From contig CM056744.1 in assembly GCA_029851415.1 (NCBI GenBank), positions 11,105,268 to 11,169,267 of the forward strand: 64,000 nt of DNA, written 5' to 3'. Each line of letters opens with the position of its first letter. The first letter of the stretch is position 1. The DNA comes from Eretmocerus hayati (lineage: Eukaryota > Arthropoda > Insecta > Hymenoptera > Aphelinidae). Below, one piece after another: positions 1 through 10,540 of the stretch. The translations under genes and the position numbers were made by a program. Under the pieces are notes generated by a model. It did no database searches. It was given only the letters and a program-made list of their open reading frames with translations, and was not told the origin of the DNA.

Positions 1-289
1 TGTATGTTGACACGAATGGAAGAATGTAACGTTCAATCAAAAATTTTAGAAATTATGAATAGCGAGAGGGGGGAGGAAAGATGGTAGTACCTCGTCTTCA
101 ATGGGTGAGATTTCATATTTTGTATGATAAGCTGTTACTTGATGAGATTAGTTGTCTTGGAAGAGCACAAATCCTTGAATAATCACTGAAATTTGATAGA
201 AAACACGAACAAGACTTCAAAGGCCTTCATTAATGATAAGTCAACCAACTGAGGTTACTCAAGGATAATCTTCCTATCACAGCTTACTG
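1..289. other. No recognised feature
   Basis: AT-rich sequence with no convincing open frame, splice-bounded exon or repeat end. It directly precedes the iterated-motif repeat. Confidence 0.5.
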
Positions 290-1170
290 GTGGAAAAAGG
301 GCGTAAGTGCAAACAAAACGGTCATTTTGAGAAAACTAATGAAAACTCAATAAAAACCACTATAGACATAATTGGACGAGTTAACCTGACTTATTTCGAA
401 GAAAATAACGTTCTCGAAATAGCCCAACCCGAGCCGGGGGGTGAAATTTGATTTTGAGCTGTTTTCAGTAATTTCAAAAAATGTAATCACGCCCTTTTTC
501 CGAATACAGGGTCAAATTTCGGCCTCTCTTCCTCACAAAAAGTGGAATCAAATCTCGCGATCCAGACCAATCGTCTCCAAATTTTTTGAGGATGTTCCTG
601 GCCATGTTTTGAAAGATATCTGATTGTGAGGGGGTGGTTCGATTCATGCTCCACGGTTCTATGGACACGGAAAGCTTCCATCCTTCGTGTGAAAATGACG
701 AGAAATTTTTTTTCACTAGTTAAGGGTAAAAACACTCAATTTGAAGGTGAAACAACATGTTCTCATCCTTGTATTAAGTGGAAAAGCGTTTCCAGGCTCT
801 GGAGAATTTCAATAAGATTTTTCCTCGGTATTTAGGCCCTTTTTCCAGATCCGCCCTCACTTATGCCCTGTTACGAAGTAATTACGCCCTTTTGAATCTT
901 TTCAGTCAGGTACTTAAGCCCTTTTTCGAAATCCTGTTGGGCTGGGCAAAAAATTAAGCCCTGATTTTGTTTTAATGTCAATTTCAAATTTTATCACAGC
1001 AGTTACGCCCTTTCAACATTTTATCATTGCACTTACGCTCTTTTATCTGCCAGACGGTTTTTGGGGTCTTACGAAAAACGGATTTCGGGGGATCGTAGAC
1101 CTTGGTATACGGGCTCAGAAAAAGCGATGTCCGGAAAAAGGGCATAATGGCGGTTACGCCCCTTTTCCAC
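290..1170. repeat. Repeat with iterated TTACGCCCTTTT motif in both orientations
   Basis: The motif TTACGCCCTTTT or a close variant (TTAAGCCCTTTT, TTATGCCCT) occurs about ten times: inverted at 294-310 and 1133-1149, direct near 486, 831, 869, 881, 912, 953, 1000, 1029 and 1152. Spacing is irregular, roughly 15-90 bp in the densest part. The inverted first copy and the direct late copies give the segment a fold-back character. Short open frames inside it, including opposing ones at 441-716, follow the repeat and look non-coding. It is probably a degraded non-autonomous element; its exact ends are not visible. Confidence 0.45.
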
Positions 1171-2430
1171 CCACCCCCTCAATTGTTGTGCATTTTTGTC
1201 GATGAATACTGTTATTCGAGACTGGGGAGTAAAATATCTCCAAGTTCTCTAGATAGAAAAACTAATCGTAGTTCCTTGGAATGAGCACACCATAGTCATT
1301 TTCGGTATTTACTATCGGTTCGGGAGGATTTCAACATTGTCGAGTCCTCGAAGAATTATCGGGGAATTCAAGAACTTGGTAATATTGGTAAGTGCACAGT
1401 GTTGGTAGCACTCTGACATCCCCTTCAGAATGATTGTCACCGCGAGAGTTTTCGCCATCCCGACTCCGAAGAGAATCTGGAATTCTTCTAGCTGAGATAA
1501 TATTAATGAGCATTTATTTTCGGCCATGTTGAAAATATTTTGAGATCGATTGGTGAATGATTGCGGCTGCAGTTGTTCTCAGAATGTAAGAAAACGCAGG
1601 TTTGAGGTCTATTTCAGAGGTCGCAATGAAGTTTTGGGATGCTGAAACACTGCTGAAAAAAGTTCCGTAATTTTCCAGAATTCGAGCTAATAGATATACG
1701 ATCTATTAGCGAATGCACGCTGACTCTTCATTTCCTTCGCTTCTTCGAGATTTCTTAGCAAATACTAAGGAGAGGTAATTCATAGCAAGAAATGCCGTGA
1801 ATAGTTTTTCATAGATTTTTTGAAGAGTAAAAAGTAGACTTATTCTTAGTGAGGTCAATCGAGAAACTTACCCTTTCTCCATGATGTGAAAGAAAATAGT
1901 AAAAAATTAGCAGAAGACGCGCGGATTTTCGTGAGAAAATTGAGCTTTCCTCCATGATATCGCAATCCTCTCGAGTTTGATGATGAATCTACAAACTTCA
2001 TTTCGTAGGTCATCGAAAAGTCTGTCAAGACGTATTCATGACATTTTTTTCTATAACTCACCTCTTCTTATTATTTACTGGAAAACCTCGAAGAAGCAGA
2101 GAAAAGATAGAGTCGCCAAATTCCTCCATAAATAAGACATGAGGAATTATCGATTCGACAACTACTCAAAAATACGATCTGATCCGATTTCGCTCGACAT
2201 CAGGTTCTGATCGTGACGTTTCGTAGAGAAACATCCACTTTTCAGTTTCTTTTGACAATTCTGAAAAACTCATCCTCCTTAAAAGCGCACCGTGAACTGA
2301 AATATTGACAATTCTCGGGAAATTGTCCCAAAAAATCATATCAATAATTCTCGTAAATACGCCGGGGATTTCGTTTTCAAACTTTGACGATGCTACGTCG
2401 TGATTTCTACATATGAGTATTTTTTTAAAG
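1171..2430. other. Unassigned AT-rich sequence
   Basis: No gene is supported here. Minus-strand frames at 1312-1527 and 1855-2061 are open but short. The first shows a faint GxSxC-like stretch, which is not enough to call an esterase exon, and it lies in the wrong order relative to the esterase exons upstream on that strand. Confidence 0.4.
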
Positions 2431-2791
2431 GATCCCTCAAATGAGTAATAACATACGATCAGTCCTTCATTCTCATCATGTCAATTTGCATCATTTCAAA
2501 AGTTGCACATCATTCAGATTCATATGATACGAATCAATGGTAATACGATTTATCCATTATCTTGTTCAACCCATCATTGATAACATCATAGACATCAATG
2601 AATTTCACATTATCACGTATCTTACACAATCAATGAAGGTCAGTGAACGATTGAACAAGGTGATAGATTGATCACACAATCATTGATTGTGTTATCTTAT
2701 AAATCTAAACGATATTCAACTGTTGCAATGGTCCAAATTAAAATGATGGGAATAAAGGGTTGAGCGTATGTAACTAATCATTTGAGGGATC
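2431..2791. mobile_element. MITE-like element with ~32 bp terminal inverted repeats
   Basis: The left end at 2431-2462 begins GATCCCTCAAATGA and the right end at 2759-2791 is its imperfect reverse complement, about 26 of 32 positions matching. The interior holds further self-complementary runs built on CAATCATTGATTGTG near 2670-2695. It has no coding capacity and is about 360 bp. No clear target-site duplication is visible, so the superfamily is unassigned. Confidence 0.55.
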
Positions 2792-2813
2792 TACTTCTTT
2801 TTCAAAAAAAAAC

Positions 2814-2993
2814 CTGTATGGAGAGATCATAAGACTCTGAGAGGGGGGTTTGTATGTTATCTAATAATGAATTGGCCTCATCGTTGACAACCTTTGATCG
2901 ATGAATCGAAGGTATTTTCCAGCAACGCAGGGTCAAATTCTCGTTTGTAATACTATCAATTGGTGGTTCGAAAACCACCTTAAACTGTAGGTC
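2814..2993 (-). CDS. Possible carboxylesterase-like internal exon
   Basis: This minus-strand frame is open for exactly 60 codons between an acceptor (TTATTCTGCAG just upstream) and a donor (ATACAG/GTTTTT). Its first third reads FKVVFEPPIDS and later KIPSI and NDEANSLL. That resembles the type-B carboxylesterase segment following the catalytic Ser region (F-x-PVVEP, then VPxxxG, then DEG-LL), but the family glycine is not conserved and similarity is weak. Both ends are phase 0, so it could be spliced directly to the esterase first exon at 3924-4112, which also ends in phase 0. The product would then lack the roughly 250 residues carrying the oxyanion hole and GESAG serine. A decayed copy, an unrelated exon or chance are all possible. 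The MITE at 2431-2791 abuts it. Confidence 0.28.
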
Positions 2994-3059
2994 CTGCAGA
3001 ATAACCTTGGATTAGAGAGGTTGAAGATGAATTAATTGAAAAAAAAAAGTACTTGTCAA

Positions 3060-3570
3060 CTCACTGTGCGAGAAAGTGTCTTTTTCGCACTGATTTCCTA
3101 CTTCCTCTCAAAGTTTGTCAGATAGTACATTTCGATACAAGAGTCTAAATACTTTTATCCGCACCCGAGTGATGGACTTCCGGCCCGAGCCATAGGCGAG
3201 GGTCAAAATCATCACTTCTTTTTCGCACTGATTTTCCACTTTCCCGCACAGTTTGTCGTAATAGTACAGTTTGATACAAGGGTGGAAAAACTTTCTTCGG
3301 GCCCGAGTGATGGGTTTCCGGCCTGAGCCGTAGCCGAAGGTCGGAATCAACACGAGGATGCGAAAAATAGATTTCACACACGTGTATCGAACTGTGTTTT
3401 TCGACAAACTGTGCGAGAAAGTGGAAGATCAGTGCGGAAAAGTGTCTTTCCCGCACACCGCGTCGAAAAGTAAAATTCGATACACAGGGGTAAGACTTTT
3501 TTTCCACCCTTGTATCGAAATGTACTATTGTGGATTGTATATCAATCAACTCGAATTCTTGCAGTTTGCG
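3060..3570. repeat. Family A modular repeat, copy 1
   Basis: This stretch consists of alternating modules also found at 24390-25640, 46405-46731 and 47669-47905. They include AGTACATTTCGATACAAG, GATGGGTTTCCGGCCCGAG with the inverted GGCCCGAGCC core, and ACACGTGTATCGAACTGTG. Modules occur in both orientations, so the segment can fold on itself. Open frames on both strands here (for example 3145-3594 minus) are by-products of the modules. The class of element is unknown. Confidence 0.7.
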
Positions 3571-3923
3571 AAATTCTTTTTGGCAAAGCTCCAACGTAGG
3601 TAACTCCAGCTACCTCTGGAATAAGCCTCATATCTAAGTTTTCTTATATACTGATAACAGTCAAAACTGCAATTATCATCCGATCGACCTCAAACAAATT
3701 AACATGTCTCCATCTAGTTCGGCATTGATTCTATTCTAGTTAAAAAATTATAGAATTTCTTCGGAGCTGGGATGGCAGGAAGTTTCGAAGTGACCATCAT
3801 TCCTCAACCGATAGTAATATATCTTTTGATTTCATAGATGATTCCGATTTGGAAATGCTGAGTAAGTAGACGATGAAATCGACGATTCAGTATTCAAAAC
3901 GAGATGAATTGATTATTTCTCAC

Positions 3924-4112
3924 CTCGAATCTCTGTTCTCCTGTTGGTGGCAGAGCGTAGGGAACTCCTTCGAAAGCTTTATACACATTTTGATTGTATG
4001 AAGTTTTATAATAGCCCTTGATTTTACCTAACTTTGTCAAAACTTTCGGTACATCTTCAGAAAAATAGAGTTGCACATTTATCAGAAGAGTAGCAATACG
4101 AAGCAAAGACAT
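3924..4112 (-). CDS. Type-B carboxylesterase, first coding exon (partial gene)
   Basis: The exon encodes about 63 residues. It begins MSLLRIATLLINVQLYFS, a typical secretory signal peptide, then runs into LGKIKGYYKTS, KAFEGVPYALPP and GEQRFE. This is the N-terminal signature of insect type-B carboxylesterases of the alpha/beta-hydrolase fold (GxI.G, F.GIPYA.PP.G..RF). The frame stops at a strong donor (GATTCGAG/GTGAGA), so the exon ends at 3924 in phase 0. The family is usually 530-570 residues, so the remainder must lie downstream on the minus strand, largely beyond the window start. One tentative later exon is at 2814-2993. A TATA box at 4197-4203 gives a 5' UTR of roughly 60 nt. Family members hydrolyse carboxyl esters in detoxification, hormone or odorant breakdown, or venom; the exon cannot separate these. 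The intron contains a family A repeat. Confidence 0.8.
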
Positions 4113-4196
4113 GATTGGGAACGCGAGATGATATTCGGTTGTTACTAGTGTGAATGTATTGAAAGGTGATAGCTAGAGGTGGGTGGACAATCCACA

Positions 4197-4203
4197 ATTT
4201 ATA
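4197..4203 (-). promoter_or_regulatory. TATA box of the carboxylesterase gene
   Basis: On the minus strand GCGTATAAATTG lies about 85-90 bp upstream of the esterase ATG. A start of transcription some 30 bp downstream would fall near 4170. Position and spacing agree with an insect TATA promoter. Confidence 0.5.
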
Positions 4204-5200
4204 CGCAAACTGGTTCATATTTATTGCAATGAGGATTAGTTTCGTATTTTATTTTGTGTATTGAAAACAACTGATATAATGAAGACGATGACCCGTATGA
4301 GAATCCAGTTTAACAGATTGATTATTGCTTTTTGTATTGCAATAATAAGCAATACGATTCTCCGATTGCCTCAACCAGATACACTTTGAATCATCAAATT
4401 TGCCGAATCACTAATGTATGCTTTGATGATTCTCCCTATTTTTCAAGACTGCCATGCGTGATCCAAAGGCATGAGGTGATTTTCTGACAGTCCGTATTTT
4501 ATGAATGTCATCTCCGTTAGTATAGTCTCTGAAAGACCTTTTGCATCTCAATTTTCAAGCGTTTCCCTTCAAAGTTTGTTGAAATGGCAGCTCTTTGTAA
4601 GTGATTGAATAATCATGTTCAATAACGAGACTTTCTACATATCTCTCCTTCATACTTTTCCTGTAATCCTAGATTCTTGTGATGTATATCTCTTCGAAAT
4701 TGTATCTTTCATGGAGTACTTGAGATAATCCGACTTCAGGAAACAACTGTTCTTTAACATACTCAGTGAGGGCGCACCCTTTTACCGAAATTTGATCGGG
4801 TTTTTCACCTTGCTTTCTTTACCTTGATTTGACCTTGGTTTTTCTTTCCCATAGATTGATCATAGAGCAGGTATCATGCTCCGAATGAATCTGACGACTC
4901 ATATGCTGTTAGAATGATAGTTATCTACCGAAGATTGGAGTCGAGTCAAGCTTCTCGATCTTTCCATAATTCTTGGCATTGGACTGCAAAAGATCTTTCT
5001 GGTTATAATTCTAGAGAAAATAAATTGTAACTGTCCAGCAATTATCTCACCGATTCCACAAAACGCCGAAGGAACCTCTTTGTGATGATGAGTGCGTATT
5101 GAAAAAATTCCCAGCATTTCACACGGATCCCCGGCATTTTATGCAGAGCACAGGATTTTCATGAAACACCCGGTGTAGACAAATTGCTTGCGACATATGT
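4204..5200. other. Unassigned sequence upstream of the esterase
   Basis: AT-rich sequence that presumably includes the upstream region of the carboxylesterase promoter. No exon or repeat end is convincing. Confidence 0.4.
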
Positions 5201-7630
5201 GGGTTATTCCGCCGAAAGTCGGATTTTTTGGGCCCAAAATCGTCATGAGGAGTGATTTGGGTCAAAAAATTATTTTAGGCCCAGACGAGTTTTAGCGAGT
5301 CATAGGAGTTAATTTTCACTTATTTCAATACAAAAACAAGTTTTCAGAGTTACGTACCTCACAACTGAAACCAGACAAAGATATGCCAAGTTCAAGGAAT
5401 CACACAGGAGGCGGAAAGGACATTTCACCGCAAAAATTATTCCTACGGCTCAACAACTGATCGTAGACTCTCTACTGCATATATTTTATCTAATCCAACC
5501 AAATACACTACCGGCCAAACTCTACTTGGGCTCAATTTGTAGCTTTTTTCAAGCACTTTGGGAGCTATTTGGTATTTTCTCAGCGCAGCTCAATAGATTT
5601 TCGCAGAAGCAATCTGAAGCCTTGTAGAATTTCATAAAAATCGGGTCATTATGCAAACCTCCGCAAGTCTGGCGGGAATTGATGGATTTAGATGATTCAG
5701 AAAGGATCTAAAAGTAGAAGTTGAGAGCTTAAGACTCCGTTCCTGAAAGTTATTCTAGCTTGTTTCTGGTCCGAGCTGTGACTGTTTTTGTAAGGGAAGA
5801 TTTTTCTCGAAGAAGAGTCCCAAAAACCACGAAAGGTGAAGACATTGGGCTCACGGTGTTATTCCTCTGAGTTTTTCCAAGTTTTTCAGTGTTGTTGGTG
5901 AGAGGAACCAAGATCAATGCTTATACCTGTGAAAAAATGAGTCCATTCATAATCTCTCAATGACTGGTCTTTTTCCGAGAAAAATCATCCTCTATACAAA
6001 AAGAGTCACAGCTCGGATCAGAAAAGCTAAAATAACTTTCAAAAACGGATTCTGAAGCTCTTGACTTCTACTTTCAGATGCTTTCTAAATCATCTAAATC
6101 CATCAATTCCCGCCAGACTTGCAGAGGTTTGCGTAATGACCCGATTTTTGTGAAATTCTACAAGAATTTAGATTGATTTTGCAAGAATCTATTGAGCTGC
6201 GCAGGGAAAATACCAAATAGCTCTCAGAGCGCTTAGAAAAAGCTACAAAATGAGCTCAAGTAGAGTTAATTTGGACCAAGGAGACCCGAGCAGTCGAGTA
6301 CCAAAATCGACAAACTTTTGAACGCCTGGTAGTGTAGTTCGAAATAAATTGGTAAAAACGAGTTTTAGACATCGCTTTGACTGATATTAGAATATTTGAG
6401 TAAAAAAAACCAATAGATCAAGAATACTCTGTGCATACGATATCTCATTCGATTTGAATCGTTTTTAATTATGTCTGAAATCACACAATTAGTTTCCGAG
6501 ATAGTCTCTCTAATGCAGCACGTATTACAAATGTTGAATAAATGAAACGTGGAGTTTTGCACGGGGCAATTCGCGAATTTGTGTACGCATTGCAGGCGCA
6601 TTGTGACAACCGACCGTGAAAAAGTTCGGCGCGCTGACCGCGATCGAAACGATTTGAAACGTTTCTGATGCCACCCCGTGCATAGGAAAGCATATGATAT
6701 GAGACAGCATTCCTTGTCCTCTTACTACTTGCGAGTCGCAAGTTCCGACAATGCATCAGGTTTTCACAAGTTCGGTAATGGGCGGGGCGACCACGAAGAA
6801 TTGCGGTGTACAGCCAATCACCGCTGATTCACCGTAGAGAGGGTAGAGACCCTACCTAATTGCTCACACGGACACAAGTTTCGTCACCAACACAAGCCAC
6901 CGTACAAGATTTTTCTAGGAAAATTGCCGAAAATTGCGGAGTAGGATGAGAAATAGGTGGTCCGAGCGTCGAGTGGGGAGACATGGAAGTAGAATAAAAG
7001 CGATGAAAAAATGTGTTCGACACAGCGATACAACGCTTTAGCGAGGAGCACAACATGGGGATAAGTAGGACAAAAATCTCTGTACACCATTTAGGAAGCA
7101 TGTTTATATGTTGCGCCTGGCTGCAGATGCGAGTTTTCGGCTACTGTCGCACATGGATGAGGTGTATTTGGGTATCTCAATGACAATCTTATTGATTAAA
7201 AAGGCCTCAAAGACGACTGGGGACTTTGTCGAGTTGATTAGTGCTGTGCAAGCAGTTTCGGTGCAAACCCGTCTTCGAAATGTCGCATGGCCGTGCGCGA
7301 GCTGGGGGTCTCATTTGAAGTCGCACAGTAATGGATTATGTCATTTTAATATCACAAATTGTAGTGCATAGCTGCATATGCGTCGTGATGAATTCAAAAG
7401 TCGAGATTGGGTTACCTGCAGGCACGGAAAAGACATTGCGACCCTTTATGGAGCACTACAAAATATGGGGAGGGGGGGGGGGGCGTTTGAGTCGCCTCAA
7501 AAACTATTTGAAAATAGTTGTGCACCAATAGAATACAACCCCAGAAAATTGCTACATTGCACATCACAACCTTTAGAAACTTGAAATAACTTGGAACGCC
7601 AAAAATCCCACTTTCGGCGGAATCACCCTT
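5201..7630. mobile_element. 2.4 kb inverted-repeat DNA element
   Basis: The left end (5201-5232) reads GGGTTATTCCGCCGAAAGTC and the right end (7600-7628), reverse complemented, reads GGGTGATTCCGCCGAAAGTG. The match continues through GGATTTTT to about 30 bp. No transposase is recognisable inside. The part 6540-7560 is more GC-rich and has several medium frames without family resemblance. A Tc1/mariner-type MITE (5516-6334) has inserted within it. Flanks show no clear target-site duplication. Probably an old non-autonomous DNA transposon. Confidence 0.55.
5516..6334. mobile_element. Palindromic Tc1/mariner-type MITE with TA target sites
   Basis: The element begins CACTACCGGCC and ends GGCGTTC-type sequence complementary to CACTACCAGGCG, flanked on both sides by TA (5514-5515 and 6335-6336). 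The two halves are inverted copies for more than 300 bp, for example GGCGGGAATTGATGG near 5678 against CCATCAATTCCCGCC near 6100. The left arm lacks about 60 bp present next to the right end. TA duplication and CACTACC-type ends are characteristic of Tc1/mariner-derived non-autonomous elements. No coding sequence. Confidence 0.75.
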
Positions 7631-7755
7631 ATACGTACATGTACCTGGTCGACGTTATTCTCGGTGACATGCTCGACAACTGCAACTGACGTGGGTTGAG
7701 AGATATTTTGGAGCTCCTTGAGTAGGATATAGCTGTGAACTTTATATAACTATAC

Positions 7756-8234
7756 CTATAGATTGGACCACTTGCGGTTAATCGCTTGCATATATATTCG
7801 TGGGAAATGTTTTTGGATAGGATATTCAAGTCAGTACTGCATTCGAGCTGAAAAAGCTGAATGAGAGATCTTGTGACACAATGCTGGATTACTGAAACTG
7901 GAAGGATATTCTGTAGAAAATGAAGATTCGTGAGGATATCTGACTTGCTCGCTAATTCTGTCATCGCTTACACGTTGACGAGAATTCATAAGGGCGTTCT
8001 ACCAACTTTGTTCAAATTATATATGGTTCAAGATTCGAGAGATATGATATAATGTGGAATGAACTTTATTAGAGTCTCGAAGTATAAGTTCTCGTGAGAC
8101 TCTTAGGAGAGTTTACAGTCAAAAATATACGGGTAACTACAAATATGGATGAAATTCATCCGATAAAAATTGAGGAAGAAAGGAGAAACAAATATTGGGG
8201 GAAAAGAATTGCACTTACCAGGAAACAGACACAT
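7756..8234 (-). CDS. Possible two-exon gene fragment, unrecognised
   Basis: Exon 1 contains an ATG in good context (GCCACCATG, 8234-8232) and ends at 8219 with the donor CCTG/GTAAGTGC. Exon 2 starts at 7891 after a good acceptor (CCTTCCAGTTTCAG) and is open to a donor-like TATAG/GTATAG at 7756. The phases are compatible (1 into 2 nt), and exon 2 reads HCVTRSLIQLFQLEC then HEYICKRLTASGPIY. Exon 1 could alternatively start further upstream at an acceptor near 8290, adding codons in the same frame. No family is recognised and there is no clear signal peptide. The call rests only on splice signals and frame continuity. Confidence 0.28.
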
Positions 8235-8705
8235 GGTGGCGAAATTGTGAGCCGACAGCGATGAACATTCAGCTATCTCGATTGTCGTTAAGTGCTGATC
8301 GAAAGTTGTGTACAATAAATTGCAGTCTCCGACGGGGGCTTAGAATTTGAAACTTAGGAATTCGAGAACCAATATAGTGAGAACAGAAAAAGAAGTAGAT
8401 CAACCTTGGGCACATTCCCTTCATGCCAGCATGACGAATGATCACGCAAACTTTGATTTTGTGTTTACGTGCGAGCTAGAGCAGTATCGGCTATATCTAT
8501 AGCGGCAAGAGCGACCGACCAATCAGCGAGCGCTGACCGCGCCGACCATAATGAATAATAGTCAGAGTAGAAGAGTTCACTCCTCAACCGTGAGTCAAAT
8601 CCAAGCACCGGAGTGAGCAGATCTTTCTTTTATGATCGTGACCTAGACCCAATTATCTCATACGGTATTTTGGACCTAGACCCCATTATCTTCGGCAGTT
8701 TGTCT
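8235..8705. other. Sequence with CCAAT-like and direct-repeat motifs
   Basis: GACCAATCAGCGAGCGC at about 8518 gives an ATTGG box on the minus strand, upstream of the candidate exons at 7756-8234. A near-perfect direct repeat GACCTAGACCC[A/C]ATTATCT lies at 8640-8659 and 8673-8692, just before the tandem hairpins. No gene is seen. Confidence 0.35.
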
Positions 8706-8745
8706 AGTTTGACGAGCTTGAGGCTAACCTCAAGCTCGTCAAACT
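8706..8745. repeat. Perfect 18-bp hairpin with CTAA loop
   Basis: Arms 8706-8723 and 8728-8745 are exact reverse complements around the loop CTAA (8724-8727). It overlaps by two bases the next hairpin, which has the same loop. Confidence 0.95.
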
Positions 8746-8795
8746 GTGATTATTTTCGGAAGCGAACCTAAGTTCGCTTCCGAAAATAATCACAG
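8744..8795. repeat. Perfect 24-bp hairpin with CTAA loop
   Basis: Arms 8744-8767 and 8772-8795 are exact reverse complements around the loop CTAA (8768-8771). Stem sequence differs from that of the hairpin at 8706-8745, so the two are not copies of one another. Confidence 0.95.
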
Positions 8796-8864
8796 TGGTT
8801 ACCTTGGAATGTTACTTATCCCTACCTCGGATGCTCCTTGAACGATGGCACTTGAATCTTTATT

Positions 8865-8894
8865 GCGGTAAAATTTTACGTCAAATTTTACCGC
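8865..8894. repeat. 12-bp hairpin GCGGTAAAATTT
   Basis: Arms 8865-8876 and 8883-8894 pair exactly around the loop TACGTC. Related GCGGTAAA and GGCAAATTTTAC sequences recur near 10440-10520 beyond the right arm of the 9014-10410 element. Confidence 0.85.
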
Positions 8895-9013
8895 GTTTGC
8901 CAGCATAAGTGTAGCTCTGCCGCGGTAACCTGTAAGATATTCCGCTGTTGTTGTGCAATTTTTTATCGCAACTTGACCTATTTCCTTCGGCAAACACCAA
9001 CAACAACGCCAAT

Positions 9014-10410
9014 ATGAGTAGTTCCGCGCGAAAGCTGACCACGAATTGCTGACATATCTCAGATTGTTTTTCTACTATTCTTAATCGATTCTATGGTCCA
9101 AAAAATGAACTTTTCACTCTCTATGGGGTCCAAAAAAAAATTTTTGTTTCCATGGGGAATATCTTTGTGTAGTGTTTTTGGGAAAAAATACCAATCTTTT
9201 TTCAGTAAAATGGGCGTAGTTCCATGGTCATATATGATCATGAATAAAATTCGTTTGAAAATTTGTCATTTTTATCCCGGGAAGACGTGATATACTCATT
9301 TACAGATGGTGTAACATCGATACTTCACCGTGATGATCAAACATTACTCAGAAGTATCTTTCCCACACTCATTCTCAGGTTTTGAACATTTGAAGTACCG
9401 AATAGAAAAAAAAACCACATTAAATATCATTTTTCGTCGAAAATGTCAGTTCTTGGGAACTTGAAACTGACTCCTGGAAAGATTTTTTTTAGTATTACAT
9501 GATCAATATCGTGACGTATTGGTGTTAGAATAGGTTTTAATCAATATATCACAACTTTCTGGAATGAAAAAAAAATGTTTGAAGCGGTTTTACGTATGAT
9601 CATATATGACCATGGAATCCTCGGATTCCATGATCATATATGTTCATGGAATCGTATGTTTTACATGGGTAAAGTTAGAAGGTCTAAAGAATGATGATAC
9701 TTCTACTCGAGTCACGATACTAATGGGAAATTTGTGCAAGATCTGCATTTACCCCTCTTGAGGATGCTTGATCATTAATGCGATGTAACTTTGGGCCCAG
9801 TACATCGAATTGACTTCGCCAGGTGTTCATTTTGAAGGAATTTTCCTCAGCTTTTCAATAAGAAAGGTTTCAGCAATCTAAATTCCTGCGCATGCGCAGA
9901 AAGATCCATTCTTCAACCGAAAAGGCTGAGAATATTGATAAAACGTGGAAAAAACAGCGTAGAACCCAAAAACACAGATCAGGACCACTTTTTTCTGGAA
10001 GAGCACGCAATTTTACATCAAAATATGGATTTTCAGATTTTTAAAAAATTAGGTTTTTAAGGAATCGAATTTTTTCTGTTTTCCACCTTTTCGCTCATAG
10101 GGGGCGTCCGTAGCCTCAAAAAATTTTTTCCAAAACATATTTCGATAGATTTTTGAAAGACCTTTCGAATTATTTGCGTGGTCGTATCTTACCTTGAGTC
10201 GGAACTACACCCATTTTACTGAAAAAAGATTGGTATTTTTTCCCAAAAACACTATCACAAAGATATTCCCCATGGAAACAAAAAATTTGTTTGGACCCCA
10301 TAGAGAGTGAAAAGTTTATTTTTTGAACCATTGAATCGATTAAGAATAGTAGAAAAACAATCTGAGATATGTCTGCAATTCGTGGTCCGCTTTCGCGCGG
10401 AATTACTCAT
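9014..10410. mobile_element. Element with 210-bp long inverted repeats
   Basis: The left arm 9014-9223 begins ATGAGTAGTTCCGCGCGAAA, and the right arm 10201-10410 is its reverse complement with scattered mismatches. Both arms are 210 bp. They enclose about 980 bp with no recognisable transposase. The 8700-8990 and 10410-10520 flanks share weaker motifs, so the full unit may be larger. Arm length suggests a fold-back or long-TIR non-autonomous DNA element. Confidence 0.7.
9601..9642. repeat. Near-perfect 20-bp hairpin inside the long-TIR element
   Basis: CATATATGACCATGGAATCC (9601-9620) faces its reverse complement at 9623-9642 with one mismatch and a two-base spacer. The same CCATGG[A/T]...CATATATG words recur at the inner end of the left arm (9221-9240). 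Confidence 0.8.
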
Positions 10411-10540
10411 ACGATAAATCGCGTCGGCAAATTTCAGCAACAGCGGCAAATTTTACTGGTTACCGACAGAGTGCCGCCTATGTCGGCAAGTTTTGCGGTA
10501 AAGTTTGCCGGAAAATTTTTTTTGGTGCAAAATTTAGAAT

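Noticed and set aside
1312..1527. Minus-strand frame with VTIILKGMSECYQH, reminiscent of the esterase GESAG region
   Set aside because: The match is very weak, the catalytic pentapeptide is not conserved, and its order on the strand is wrong relative to the other esterase-like exons.
3145..3594. 149-codon minus-strand open frame
   Set aside because: It lies wholly in family A modules, and equivalent frames appear wherever the modules occur.
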